From Altericroceibacterium spongiae (GTDB taxonomy: Bacteria; Pseudomonadota; Alphaproteobacteria; Sphingomonadales; Sphingomonadaceae), in assembly GCF_003610805.1 (NCBI RefSeq), contig NZ_RAPF01000015.1, positions 1 to 33,290 of the forward strand: a stretch of 33,290 bases of DNA, read 5' to 3'. The position numbers were made by a program, and so were the translations under genes. Every line of letters begins with the position of its first letter. Within the stretch, counting starts at the first letter, position 1. Under the pieces are notes generated by a model, which had not been told where the DNA came from, did no database searches, and was given only the letters and a program-made list of their open reading frames with translations. Shown here piece by piece: positions 1 through 6,440 of this stretch.

Positions 1-96
1 GCCGGAAAGGAGAAAAAGGTCGCCCTTACAGCTATTATGCGCAAGCTCATTGTATTGGCGAACGCGCTCTTACGAAAAAACCGAGAATGGGTGTGA
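1..96 (+). CDS. IS110-family transposase, C-terminal end (5' cut by window)
   Basis: Frame 1 is open from the first base to TGA at 94-96 and encodes 31 residues. They include KVALTAIMRKLIVLANALLR and end KNREWV, which resembles the C-terminal tail of IS110-family (DEDD) transposases, where a K-V-A-xx-A-xMRKLL...N segment is typical. The catalytic domain would lie upstream, outside the window, so I cannot tell whether the element is intact. The stop is followed within about 25 bp by remnants of an IS3-type gene on the other strand, so this end marks a junction between two insertion sequences. The call rests on a short tail and on family memory. Confidence 0.6.
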   Translation, partial: AGKEKKVALTAIMRKLIVLANALLRKNREWV

Positions 97-120
97 TATG
101 GCACTTGCCCAAGACGGATA

Positions 121-342
121 CTCCTCCTTGAGGATACGGTTCTCCCGGCGAAGCTGTTCGTTCTCGCGTGCCAGATCGGTATCGGGACTGGTGGGCAAAT
201 CCTCCCTGCGATGTAAGCCAACCCAGCGTGTCAGCGTCGACAGTCCAATGCCCAAATCGGCCGCAACACGCTTGCGCGGCAGCCCGCTGGTCAGGGCAAT
301 CCGCACCGCTTCACGCTGAAACTATTCTCCGTGTTTGATAAT
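121..342 (-). pseudogene. IS3-family transposase OrfA remnant
   Basis: The minus strand encodes a helix-turn-helix followed by a leucine-zipper-like stretch (REAVRIALTSGLPRKRVAADLG ... LARENEQLRRENRILKEE), the layout of IS3-family OrfA, which binds the element ends. It is broken. A good Shine-Dalgarno (AAGGAG, minus strand at 357-352) is followed by ATT at 342-340 where the start codon should be. An in-frame TAG lies at 324-322, just before the Q-R-E-A segment. Homology stops after residue pair EE near 121, where the usual LKKA... tail is replaced by unrelated sequence next to the IS110 tail. No OrfB is present. The terminal repeat of the element may lie near 375-410 but was not defined. Confidence 0.65.
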
Positions 343-447
343 CTCTGCGGTCTCCTTGAATGAGCAATATGCTCTCAGGTGACCGGCGCAAAACCGTTAC
401 AAGTCCAATTTGTATTCAGGTTCACGGCGACGAGGTTTGGGTAAGAC

Positions 448-490
448 GTTGCCCCGAGGGGCGCCGCTCTATCCGCTGAGCTAAGGGTCC
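448..490 (-). tRNA. 5' half of a tRNA-like sequence (remnant)
   Basis: On the minus strand, reading from 490, there is a 7-nt acceptor-like GGACCCT, then TA, then a perfect D-arm GCTC-AGCGGATA-GAGC, as in bacterial tRNAs. The next 17 nt do not form a proper anticodon stem, and there is no T-arm (no GGTTCGAATCC-like box) and no sequence complementary to the acceptor. It therefore looks like the 5' part of a tRNA gene cut around the anticodon arm, next to the IS scar. It cannot be a working tRNA as it stands, and chance resemblance is possible. Confidence 0.35.
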
Positions 491-755
491 GCATCTGGTG
501 GCCCCCCCGCGACGAAAACGCGAACTATTCCTTCGCTGTAGCACCATGATAGGCGCTTGGAGTTGGCTCGGAAGCATGGCTCGTCCATGTCCGGGGGCCA
601 TTATACGAAACTTAAAAATCAGATAAGAATGTACTGGTGGCGGATTTAGGTCGCCACCATGTTGACCAGCACCGAGTATTCTACAAACCAAAAGCCAAAT
701 TCTTTCTTCCTTACGAGGCTCATGGCAAGATGCTGACAACGCATGCAGCACAGCA
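491..755. other. Intergenic stretch upstream of fecI, no gene seen
   Basis: No convincing coding frame is present between the tRNA-like remnant and the sigma-factor promoter region. The only clear structure is an inverted repeat at 636-658 (GGTGGCG, 9-nt spacer, CGCCACC). It lacks a T-tract, so it is a weak terminator candidate at best. Confidence 0.5.
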
Positions 756-778
756 TTTTATATGAGAATAGTTTGCAA
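756..778 (-). promoter_or_regulatory. Candidate Fur box upstream of fecI
   Basis: The core ATGAGAATAGTTTGCAA (762-778) closely matches the reverse complement of the site at 2557-2579 before hasR (ATGAGAACGAGTTGCAA). Both resemble alphaproteobacterial Fur boxes of the TGAGAA-N-TTGCAA type. It lies about 60 bp before the GTG start of the sigma factor, a sensible place for iron-dependent repression. It is predicted from sequence and from the shared motif only. Confidence 0.5.
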
Positions 779-837
779 TAGCGATTGCTGCCGACTATCC
801 CGGCTCGGCTACGGACGAACGGAAGGGAAAAAGGGGC

Positions 838-1353
838 GTGCCACATAGGAAGGACGCACTAAAGCTTTTCCTCGCGCATCGTGCCTCACTGATTCGCTAT
901 GCCAGGTCCATCGTCGGTAACGTCGATGACGCCGAAGACGTGGTTCAGGAGGCGTGGCTGAAGTTCAGCTCCGTGGCCGCCAAGCGCCCTATGGCCGAGC
1001 CGATGTCTTATATGCGAACGACAGTACGCAACCTCGCCTTGAACGGCAGCACGCGAAAACGGATCGAAGCACGGATATTCGCGCCGAACGGACAAACGGA
1101 TGCCACAGACGTTCCTTCGGATAGCCCTACCCCTGAAAGCACAGCGATCTCGCGCGATGAATATGCACGGATCCTAGCGGCACTCGAGGACATGCCCGAA
1201 CGGATGCGCACTGCCGTCGAAATGCACCGGCTGGGCGCCAAGAAACTGAAGGATATTGCGGCGCATTTGGGCATTTCGATCACCACCGCGCATACACTCG
1301 TCCTCGACGGGATAGAGCATTGCCGCGCAAAGACGGATCGCTCTCCCGAATGA
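838..1353 (+). CDS. fecI: FecI-type ECF sigma factor
   Basis: This 171-residue protein has the length and layout of iron-responsive ECF sigma factors. Region 2 (about residues 8-75) contains RYARSIVGNVDDAEDVVQEA, the conserved DAEDVVQE segment that contacts core polymerase and the -10 element. Region 4 (about 110-165) contains an LEDMPERMRTAVEMHRLGA...AHLGIS helix-turn-helix for -35 recognition. The start is GTG 838, preceded by A/G-rich sequence (AAGGGAAAAAGGGG). A fecR gene follows after 89 bp and an STN-bearing receptor after that, the classic cell-surface signalling trio. The inferred role is to transcribe hasR and the downstream has genes when heme-loaded HasA docks on the receptor. A candidate Fur box sits upstream. 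Confidence 0.9.
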   Translation: MPHRKDALKLFLAHRASLIRYARSIVGNVDDAEDVVQEAWLKFSSVAAKRPMAEPMSYMRTTVRNLALNGSTRKRIEARIFAPNGQTDATDVPSDSPTPESTAISRDEYARILAALEDMPERMRTAVEMHRLGAKKLKDIAAHLGISITTAHTLVLDGIEHCRAKTDRSPE

Positions 1354-1379
1354 ATGGTTCAAAAAATCCCGAAAATTCG

Positions 1380-1412
1380 CGGCTCTCGATTGTTTATTAA
1401 TTATAAGAGCCG
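1380..1412 (+). other. Inverted repeat between fecI and fecR
   Basis: Seven-base arms CGGCTCT (1380-1386) and AGAGCCG (1406-1412) flank a very AT-rich 19-nt loop. There is no T-tract, so it is more likely an mRNA hairpin or protein site than a terminator. The fecR Shine-Dalgarno follows about 20 bp later. Confidence 0.3.
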
Positions 1413-1442
1413 GTGGATCAAATTCCTGGCAGAAGGAGTCTT

Positions 1443-2474
1443 ATGAACGCTGGGCGCGACATGGATGATGAAGGGACTGCGCGCGCCGACGCCAATCGCG
1501 AGGCGTCGAACTGGCTGATCCTGCTTCAGGAGGAACCGGACGACGCGCAGTTGCAAAGCGAATTCTCCGATTGGCTCACAGCGAGCCCGGCCAACATCGA
1601 AGCATGGGACGAAACCCGTCGCATCGCGCATGTGATTGAAAGCGAGCCGCCAGCCTATTGGGAGCAGTGGCAAGAGAGCGAACGAGGCAATGTCGTTTCA
1701 CTGGTTAGCGCAAGAGGTCCCGCAAGCCCGCCGGCAAGGCCTCGCTGGCCTCTTGTTCGCAACCTCTCGGCGATCACCGCCGCCGCTTGCCTCGCGTTGT
1801 TCGCCGCGCCGGAAGTCCTGCTGCATCTGCGCGCCGATGCTCTAGCCGGGACAGGAGAGACGCGCAGTCTGCAACTGGCAGACGGCAGCACGGTTATGCT
1901 TGCCCCGCAAAGCGCGGTAGCCGTCAATGTGAGCAAGGGTGGTGAGCGCGAGATCGATCTCCTGCGAGGTCGGGCCTATTTCGAGGTCGCTCCCGATATC
2001 GCTCATCCTTTTACGGTCGCGGCGGGCGAAACCACCACGACAGTTCTCGGGACGGCATTCGAGGTGCGAGCGGAAGGCCGCCAGAATGTCGCGGTCGAAG
2101 TAAAACATGGGCGCGTGCGCGTCTCCTGCGATGGCCAGGTTGATAGAAATGAACAACTGGGTGCAGGCGACGTGCTTGATCTCGGTTGCGATGATGGGCA
2201 GGCGGACAGAAGGACCATTGCGCCTTCGCGAATAGCAGCCTGGACGGACAACCGGATCATCGCGAGCGACCGTACGGTGCGCGAGGTCATCGACGCATTG
2301 CGGCCATGGTATGGCGGCGTCATCATGACTTTCGGCGACGGATTAGACGAGCGCAGAGTGACGGGCGTTTACGACACGCGGCAACCGGAACATGTGTTGC
2401 AAGCGCTTGCGAGATCGCATGGAATGCGTGTGCGCAACGTGACGCCTTGGGTGACGGTGATCCGCGCCGATTGA
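1443..2474 (+). CDS. fecR: FecR-family anti-sigma factor / signal transducer
   Basis: The start at ATG 1443 is chosen because AGAAGGAG lies 5-12 bp upstream. An upstream in-frame GTG at 1413 has no such site. The 343-residue protein has an N-terminal cytoplasmic DUF4880-like domain (EASNWL...DWLTASPANIEAWDE, about residues 18-60) that binds the sigma factor. It then has one membrane segment (about 107-125, SAITAAACLALFAAPEVLL). The periplasmic FecR domain follows (roughly 130-245, with DGSTVMLAPQSAV, EIDLLRGRAYFEV, TTVLGTAFEVR). The C-terminus (about 265-343, TVREVIDALRPWYGG...RVTGVYD) resembles an STN/DUF4974-type fold that receives the receptor signal. It lies between fecI and the receptor gene, as expected for the relay from outer membrane to sigma factor. 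Confidence 0.9.
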   Translation: MNAGRDMDDEGTARADANREASNWLILLQEEPDDAQLQSEFSDWLTASPANIEAWDETRRIAHVIESEPPAYWEQWQESERGNVVSLVSARGPASPPARPRWPLVRNLSAITAAACLALFAAPEVLLHLRADALAGTGETRSLQLADGSTVMLAPQSAVAVNVSKGGEREIDLLRGRAYFEVAPDIAHPFTVAAGETTTTVLGTAFEVRAEGRQNVAVEVKHGRVRVSCDGQVDRNEQLGAGDVLDLGCDDGQADRRTIAPSRIAAWTDNRIIASDRTVREVIDALRPWYGGVIMTFGDGLDERRVTGVYDTRQPEHVLQALARSHGMRVRNVTPWVTVIRAD

Positions 2475-2504
2475 GCCATTTGGCGAGACAATTTTTACTG
2501 CTCT

Positions 2505-2524
2505 CAGTTTTTTCCGAAAAACTG
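2505..2524 (+). other. Hairpin after fecR
   Basis: CAGTTTTT (2505-2512), loop TCCG, AAAAACTG (2517-2524) form a perfect 8-bp stem about 30 bp after the fecR stop. The T-run is inside the stem and no further T-tract follows, so it could act as a weak terminator or processing signal separating fecIR from hasR. Confidence 0.35.
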
Positions 2525-2556
2525 CAGCCCCCGATTGTTTTATGTAATAGGGGTGT

Positions 2557-2579
2557 TTGCAACTCGTTCTCATTTGCAA
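2557..2579 (+). promoter_or_regulatory. Candidate Fur box upstream of hasR
   Basis: Two TTGCAA hexamers (2557-2562 and 2574-2579) flank CTCGTTCTCAT, giving a 23-bp near-symmetric site. Read on the minus strand it shares ATGAGAA-N3-TTGCAA with the site before fecI. It lies 44 bp before the chosen hasR start, where a bound repressor would block transcription. The assignment to Fur is an inference from motif and context. Confidence 0.55.
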
Positions 2580-2622
2580 CAATGCACTCACCCTCGAATT
2601 TTGAAACGGAAGGGTGACAATA

Positions 2623-5600
2623 GTGCATTTTGGGGTTCGAAATTTAAGAAGTAGAAAAAACGGGCGGATTCTGGCGGTTTCCCTGCTGGCATCGGTTGCG
2701 TCGGCGGGCCTGATTGCGCCGACCTCGGCACTTGCCCAATCCGGCGTCGAGGCCGAAGCGACCGATTTCGATATTCCCCCGCGTGCGCTGAGTGAGGCTC
2801 TTGCCGATTTCGGACGACAGTCGGGGATGCAGGTCAATGTGGATGCGGATGACATCCGCAATCAATCCTCGCCGGGTGTATCGGGGCGGATGACCAATGC
2901 CGAGGCGCTGGGCCGGCTGCTTGCGGGCACCGGACTGACCTGGCGCATGCGCGACGGCTTCGTCACGCTCGAACCCGTGCCGCAGGCGGCGAGCAGCGGA
3001 GACGGTGCAATCCAACTTGGCACGCTGCGCGTCGAGGGGCAGAACGGAAGTGGCGGGCGCGGAGGCAGCAGCTCCGGCGGCGCGGCGGGCGGCGCGGATG
3101 AGATATTCGTCGCACCCCGCGCGGTCAGCATCGTCACGCGCGAGGGAATGGAGCGCACCCCCGCACGCCACGCCGCCGATCTCATCGCCGAGGTTCCCGG
3201 CGTCACCAGCGCGGTGAACCGCCTCAACCCGGGTCTCTCGGTTAATATTCGCGGCATGCAGGATTTCGGCCGCGTCAACATGATGATCGACGGCATGCGC
3301 CAGAATTTCGTGCAGAATGGGCATCAGGGTCGCAACGGGCAGATGTATGTCGACCCCGAACTCGTGACCAGTGTGACGATCGAACGTGGACCGCGTGCCG
3401 GCGTGCATGGTATGGGAGCGATCGCGGGCAGCGTCGATTTCAGGACGATCGGCCCGGAACACATCCTCGATGGCGATGACGACCGCATCGGGACCCGCCT
3501 GCGTGCCACGACGGGCCTTGGCGCCGATGGCAACGGCGTCAATTTTCTCGGCAGCGCGGCTCTTGCGGGCCGGTTGACCGACAATCTGGAAGTGATCGCG
3601 GCCTATTCGCGCCGCGACATCGGCGATTATGACATCGGCAAACATGGCGATGACGGGTTGCTCGCCTTTTCGCTGGTGGGGGTCAACGGCACGGAGACGA
3701 TCAGCCGGATCAAATATGCAAGCCAGTTGCAGGAATCAGCGCTTGCCAAGGCGCGGCTGACTCTGGACGATCATCAATTCCAGTTCAGCTATGTCGGCAC
3801 CTGGATCGACTATGAGAACACCAGCGACATGCGCTCCAGCTCGGCGGACGAACCCTGGGCGCATTTAGGATCGAGCGACATCGCTTCCGAAAACATCGCC
3901 TTCGATTATAGCTGGACACCCGACAGCGACTGGATCGACCTCAACCTCAAGCTTTATTACGTCAATACCCGCAACGGCAACTATGCAGATGCGAACACGC
4001 CCGCCGGCCTGGAGGCCCTCGTGGATATCGCCTGGAATGGGGGATATTGCGAGCGGGAAGAAATTCCTTCCTCCTGGGTCACCGCCTGCGGCTATGGCTA
4101 TGGCACCGATCAGCGTCTCAGGACGCGCACCTACGGCGTTCAGCTCGACAATACATCGCGGTTCGACCTTGGGCATGATCTCATCCTGACCGCCAATTAC
4201 GGCGCCGAATTCTATCAGGATCGCGCGCATTCGGATGTGACGATCGATCGCGAAGGTCGCATCATCGACACCTATAACCAATATGGTCGGGGCGATACGC
4301 TCAATCCGCGTGGGCGGCGCTCCATGGGAGGGCTGTTCGCCAATTTCGAGGTTGAAAACGAGCTTTTCACGCTTGGCGCCGGGCTGCGCTACGATCGATA
4401 TTGGTTGAAAGGCTCAACGCAAGTGCTTGGCGTAACCAGCATCTATGAAGATAAGACGGAGCGCTTCCGGCGCCACTACTGCGGCTATCCCGAGCTCTAC
4501 CCTAATACGGTGCCACGTTGGCCGGAGGCGTGCAACGCAATCGCTTCCTCATCCGATGCGGAGACGGAAGCGTGGATACGAGCCAACATGCCGGACTGGT
4601 ATACCACGACCAACAACAACGCTCGACCGCGCTGGCTCGATCTGCGCGACTTCTATGAATATCGCGTGGATCGTTCAAAAGGCCGCTTCCTTCCGTCCAT
4701 ATTCGCAGCCATCCGTCCGACCACATGGCTGGAGCTCTATGGCCGCTGGGGAAAATCCTGGCGCCCGCCCGCGATCAACGAAAGTCTGATGGTGGGTGGA
4801 CACCCGGGCGATCCGATCGCCAATATGTTCCCCAACCCGAGTGCCGATCCGGAAAAGACGACCACCTGGGAACTGGGCGCCAATCTGACCTTCGACGGTA
4901 TCTTCAAGAACGATGATATCTTCTTCGCCAAGGTCGGATACTTCAATACACGGGCTAAGGACTATCTCTTCACCTCGGTGAACAACAATCTGCCGGGGGA
5001 CAATGCCGACACGCCGGTCGGGTTGGGGCGGACGATGTTCGTCAACAATCGAACGCCGATGCGCTTCCAGGGCTTCGAGATCGAGGCGCGCTATGACGCG
5101 GGCTTCTTCTATGCGGGCACCGCTGCGACGCTCTATACGGGCAAGGACAACAGCTTTACCCAGGACCTCTATCCGGTCGGGGTCGGCACCAGCAAATGGG
5201 ACCGACTCAACGAGGACGGTTCGCTGACCGAGCAGGCGCAGATGGCGCAGGATGCAGGGTACCCTTCCTGGCAGGCGTGGGCCGAAGCACAGGTTGTCAC
5301 CGGTTCAGTATTCAACAGCATCGCCGGGGCGCTCATCGATAAGGTGATCGTGAACGCCGGCATCCGCCTGTTCGATCGCAAGCTCGATACAGGCGTGCGC
5401 TTCACCCACAGCGGCAGCGGCAGGCTGATTCCCTGGGACGAGGATTATGACGGCGTTCTGTGGCCCAGCTATGACCGGCTCGACTGGTATGGCAGCTTCA
5501 CGCTCAACGACCGGTTCCAGTTCTTCGCTTCGGTCGAGAACGTGACAGACCAGCGCTACATCGATGGCAAGAGCGACTTCCTGGCGATGGTTGCGGCTCC

Positions 5601-5640
5601 CGGACGCACGATCACGGGAGGCATTCAGATGCAATTCTAA
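2623..5640 (+). CDS. hasR: HasR-like TonB-dependent heme/hemophore receptor with STN signalling domain
   Basis: GTG 2623 is preferred because GGAAGGG ends 8 nt upstream. The in-frame GTG at 2614 overlaps that site. The 1005-residue protein begins with a signal peptide (RILAVSLLASVASAGLIAPTSALAQ). An STN domain follows (about residues 45-115, FDIPPRALSEALADFGRQSG), then a Gly/Ser linker, a plug (about 160-290, AVSIVTREGMERTPA...LSVNIRGMQDFGRVNMMIDG) and the beta-barrel, ending with an aromatic Phe. The heme-receptor signature is visible in the barrel: WRPP at 713-716, His727 in GGHPGD, then a PNPS segment, matching the FRAP/His/NPNL region of HasR-type receptors. The STN domain makes it a transducer feeding FecR and FecI. 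hasA follows directly. Confidence 0.88.
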   Translation: MHFGVRNLRSRKNGRILAVSLLASVASAGLIAPTSALAQSGVEAEATDFDIPPRALSEALADFGRQSGMQVNVDADDIRNQSSPGVSGRMTNAEALGRLLAGTGLTWRMRDGFVTLEPVPQAASSGDGAIQLGTLRVEGQNGSGGRGGSSSGGAAGGADEIFVAPRAVSIVTREGMERTPARHAADLIAEVPGVTSAVNRLNPGLSVNIRGMQDFGRVNMMIDGMRQNFVQNGHQGRNGQMYVDPELVTSVTIERGPRAGVHGMGAIAGSVDFRTIGPEHILDGDDDRIGTRLRATTGLGADGNGVNFLGSAALAGRLTDNLEVIAAYSRRDIGDYDIGKHGDDGLLAFSLVGVNGTETISRIKYASQLQESALAKARLTLDDHQFQFSYVGTWIDYENTSDMRSSSADEPWAHLGSSDIASENIAFDYSWTPDSDWIDLNLKLYYVNTRNGNYADANTPAGLEALVDIAWNGGYCEREEIPSSWVTACGYGYGTDQRLRTRTYGVQLDNTSRFDLGHDLILTANYGAEFYQDRAHSDVTIDREGRIIDTYNQYGRGDTLNPRGRRSMGGLFANFEVENELFTLGAGLRYDRYWLKGSTQVLGVTSIYEDKTERFRRHYCGYPELYPNTVPRWPEACNAIASSSDAETEAWIRANMPDWYTTTNNNARPRWLDLRDFYEYRVDRSKGRFLPSIFAAIRPTTWLELYGRWGKSWRPPAINESLMVGGHPGDPIANMFPNPSADPEKTTTWELGANLTFDGIFKNDDIFFAKVGYFNTRAKDYLFTSVNNNLPGDNADTPVGLGRTMFVNNRTPMRFQGFEIEARYDAGFFYAGTAATLYTGKDNSFTQDLYPVGVGTSKWDRLNEDGSLTEQAQMAQDAGYPSWQAWAEAQVVTGSVFNSIAGALIDKVIVNAGIRLFDRKLDTGVRFTHSGSGRLIPWDEDYDGVLWPSYDRLDWYGSFTLNDRFQFFASVENVTDQRYIDGKSDFLAMVAAPGRTITGGIQMQF

Positions 5641-5659
5641 AGACGCCGAGGCGGCGTCT
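5641..5659 (+). terminator. Stem-loop directly after the hasR stop
   Basis: AGACGCC (5641-5647), loop GAGGC, GGCGTCT (5653-5659) starts on the base after the stop codon. There is no T-tract, so complete termination is unlikely. It may stabilise the hasR 3' end or attenuate read-through between receptor and hemophore. Confidence 0.4.
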
Positions 5660-5776
5660 CTCACCAGACATGCGGACAACACCCGCATGGGGAGATGAGC
5701 GATCGATCATCTCCAACAGCCGTGCCGCAGGATTAGCCTGTGGCGCATCCCGAAGTAAAAATGCAGGAGAAATAAA

Positions 5777-6367
5777 ATGTCTGTTTCGCTTATCCTCGGA
5801 GATGACGACAACTTCACCAATCCACTCAGCGTCGCCGACTCCCTTGAGGACGTTCTGAATGCCTGGGAAAACCCCGCGATGGCCGGATCGCATCCCGATA
5901 CCACGGGTGAGTTTTCCGGAACGGCCGACAATAGCTGGTCGTCGCTGATTCCTGACCTCAGCGGTGACGCCTACACCTATGGCAACGATACGCTCGGCTA
6001 TGCATTCGAAGTGACCGGTGATCTCTACTATTTCTTCAATGATATCATCACACCGGGCGGTGCCGGCCAGACCACAGACACACATGTCGTGTTCGGCGAA
6101 ATCGAGACGATTACCATCTCGACCAGCATGGCGGATATCGACGGATCGGCACTGTTCACCTTCGATTTCACCGGCGACGAAATCACCAGCGCCCTGTCCG
6201 AAGGCCAGAATGGTGACATCTTCGAGATCATCGATGACCTGATGAACGGTTCGACCGACACCCTCCAGACCGTCCTTTCGACCGACTATGGTGTGAATCT
6301 GGCGGATTCGGTAGCCGACCTCGTGGCCGCTTCACCGCTCAGCGAAGAACTGCTGCTCGCCGCCTGA
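5777..6367 (+). CDS. hasA: HasA-like secreted hemophore
   Basis: This 196-residue acidic protein has no N-terminal signal peptide. It ends ELLLAA, like the SPLLAA end of Serratia HasA, consistent with a C-terminal type I secretion signal. HasA landmarks can be aligned by eye. His39 lies nine residues after Trp30, as His32 lies after Trp23 in Serratia HasA. LYYFFND (82-88) matches the LTYTLFNE segment holding heme ligand Tyr75. THVVFG (102-107, His103) matches AHTLYG holding His83. The later DIFEIIDDLMNGSTDTLQTVL matches the HasA segment VHQVVYGLMSGDTGALETAL. It would be exported, capture heme and deliver it to the receptor. It lies between hasR and the secretion genes and has an AGGAGA ribosome site. 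Overall identity looks low; the call combines fold-level similarity and context. Confidence 0.85.
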   Translation: MSVSLILGDDDNFTNPLSVADSLEDVLNAWENPAMAGSHPDTTGEFSGTADNSWSSLIPDLSGDAYTYGNDTLGYAFEVTGDLYYFFNDIITPGGAGQTTDTHVVFGEIETITISTSMADIDGSALFTFDFTGDEITSALSEGQNGDIFEIIDDLMNGSTDTLQTVLSTDYGVNLADSVADLVAASPLSEELLLAA

Positions 6368-6390
6368 ACCCTCACAGGCGTGACGAGAGG

Positions 6391-6412
6391 GGTGGCGGCT
6401 TCGGTCGCCACC
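6391..6412 (+). terminator. Stem-loop between hasA and the secretion genes
   Basis: GGTGGCG (6391-6397), 8-nt GCTTCGGT loop, CGCCACC (6406-6412) lies 24 bp after hasA and 28 bp before the ABC transporter start. It lacks a T-tract. A stable hairpin here could protect the hasA message or limit read-through, giving more hemophore than transporter. Confidence 0.45.
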
Positions 6413-6440
6413 TCAACTGTGCCTTTCCGCGGAAAAACCG

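Noticed and set aside
422-751. Minus-strand 109-codon frame across the tRNA-like segment
   Set aside because: It runs through the D-arm-like sequence and an inverted repeat, has no homology and an unlikely composition, so it is treated as non-coding.
2644-3645. Long minus-strand open frame (333 codons) opposite hasR
   Set aside because: It is the antisense shadow of the GC-rich receptor gene; it has no recognisable domains, and the plus strand shows clear signal, STN and plug motifs.
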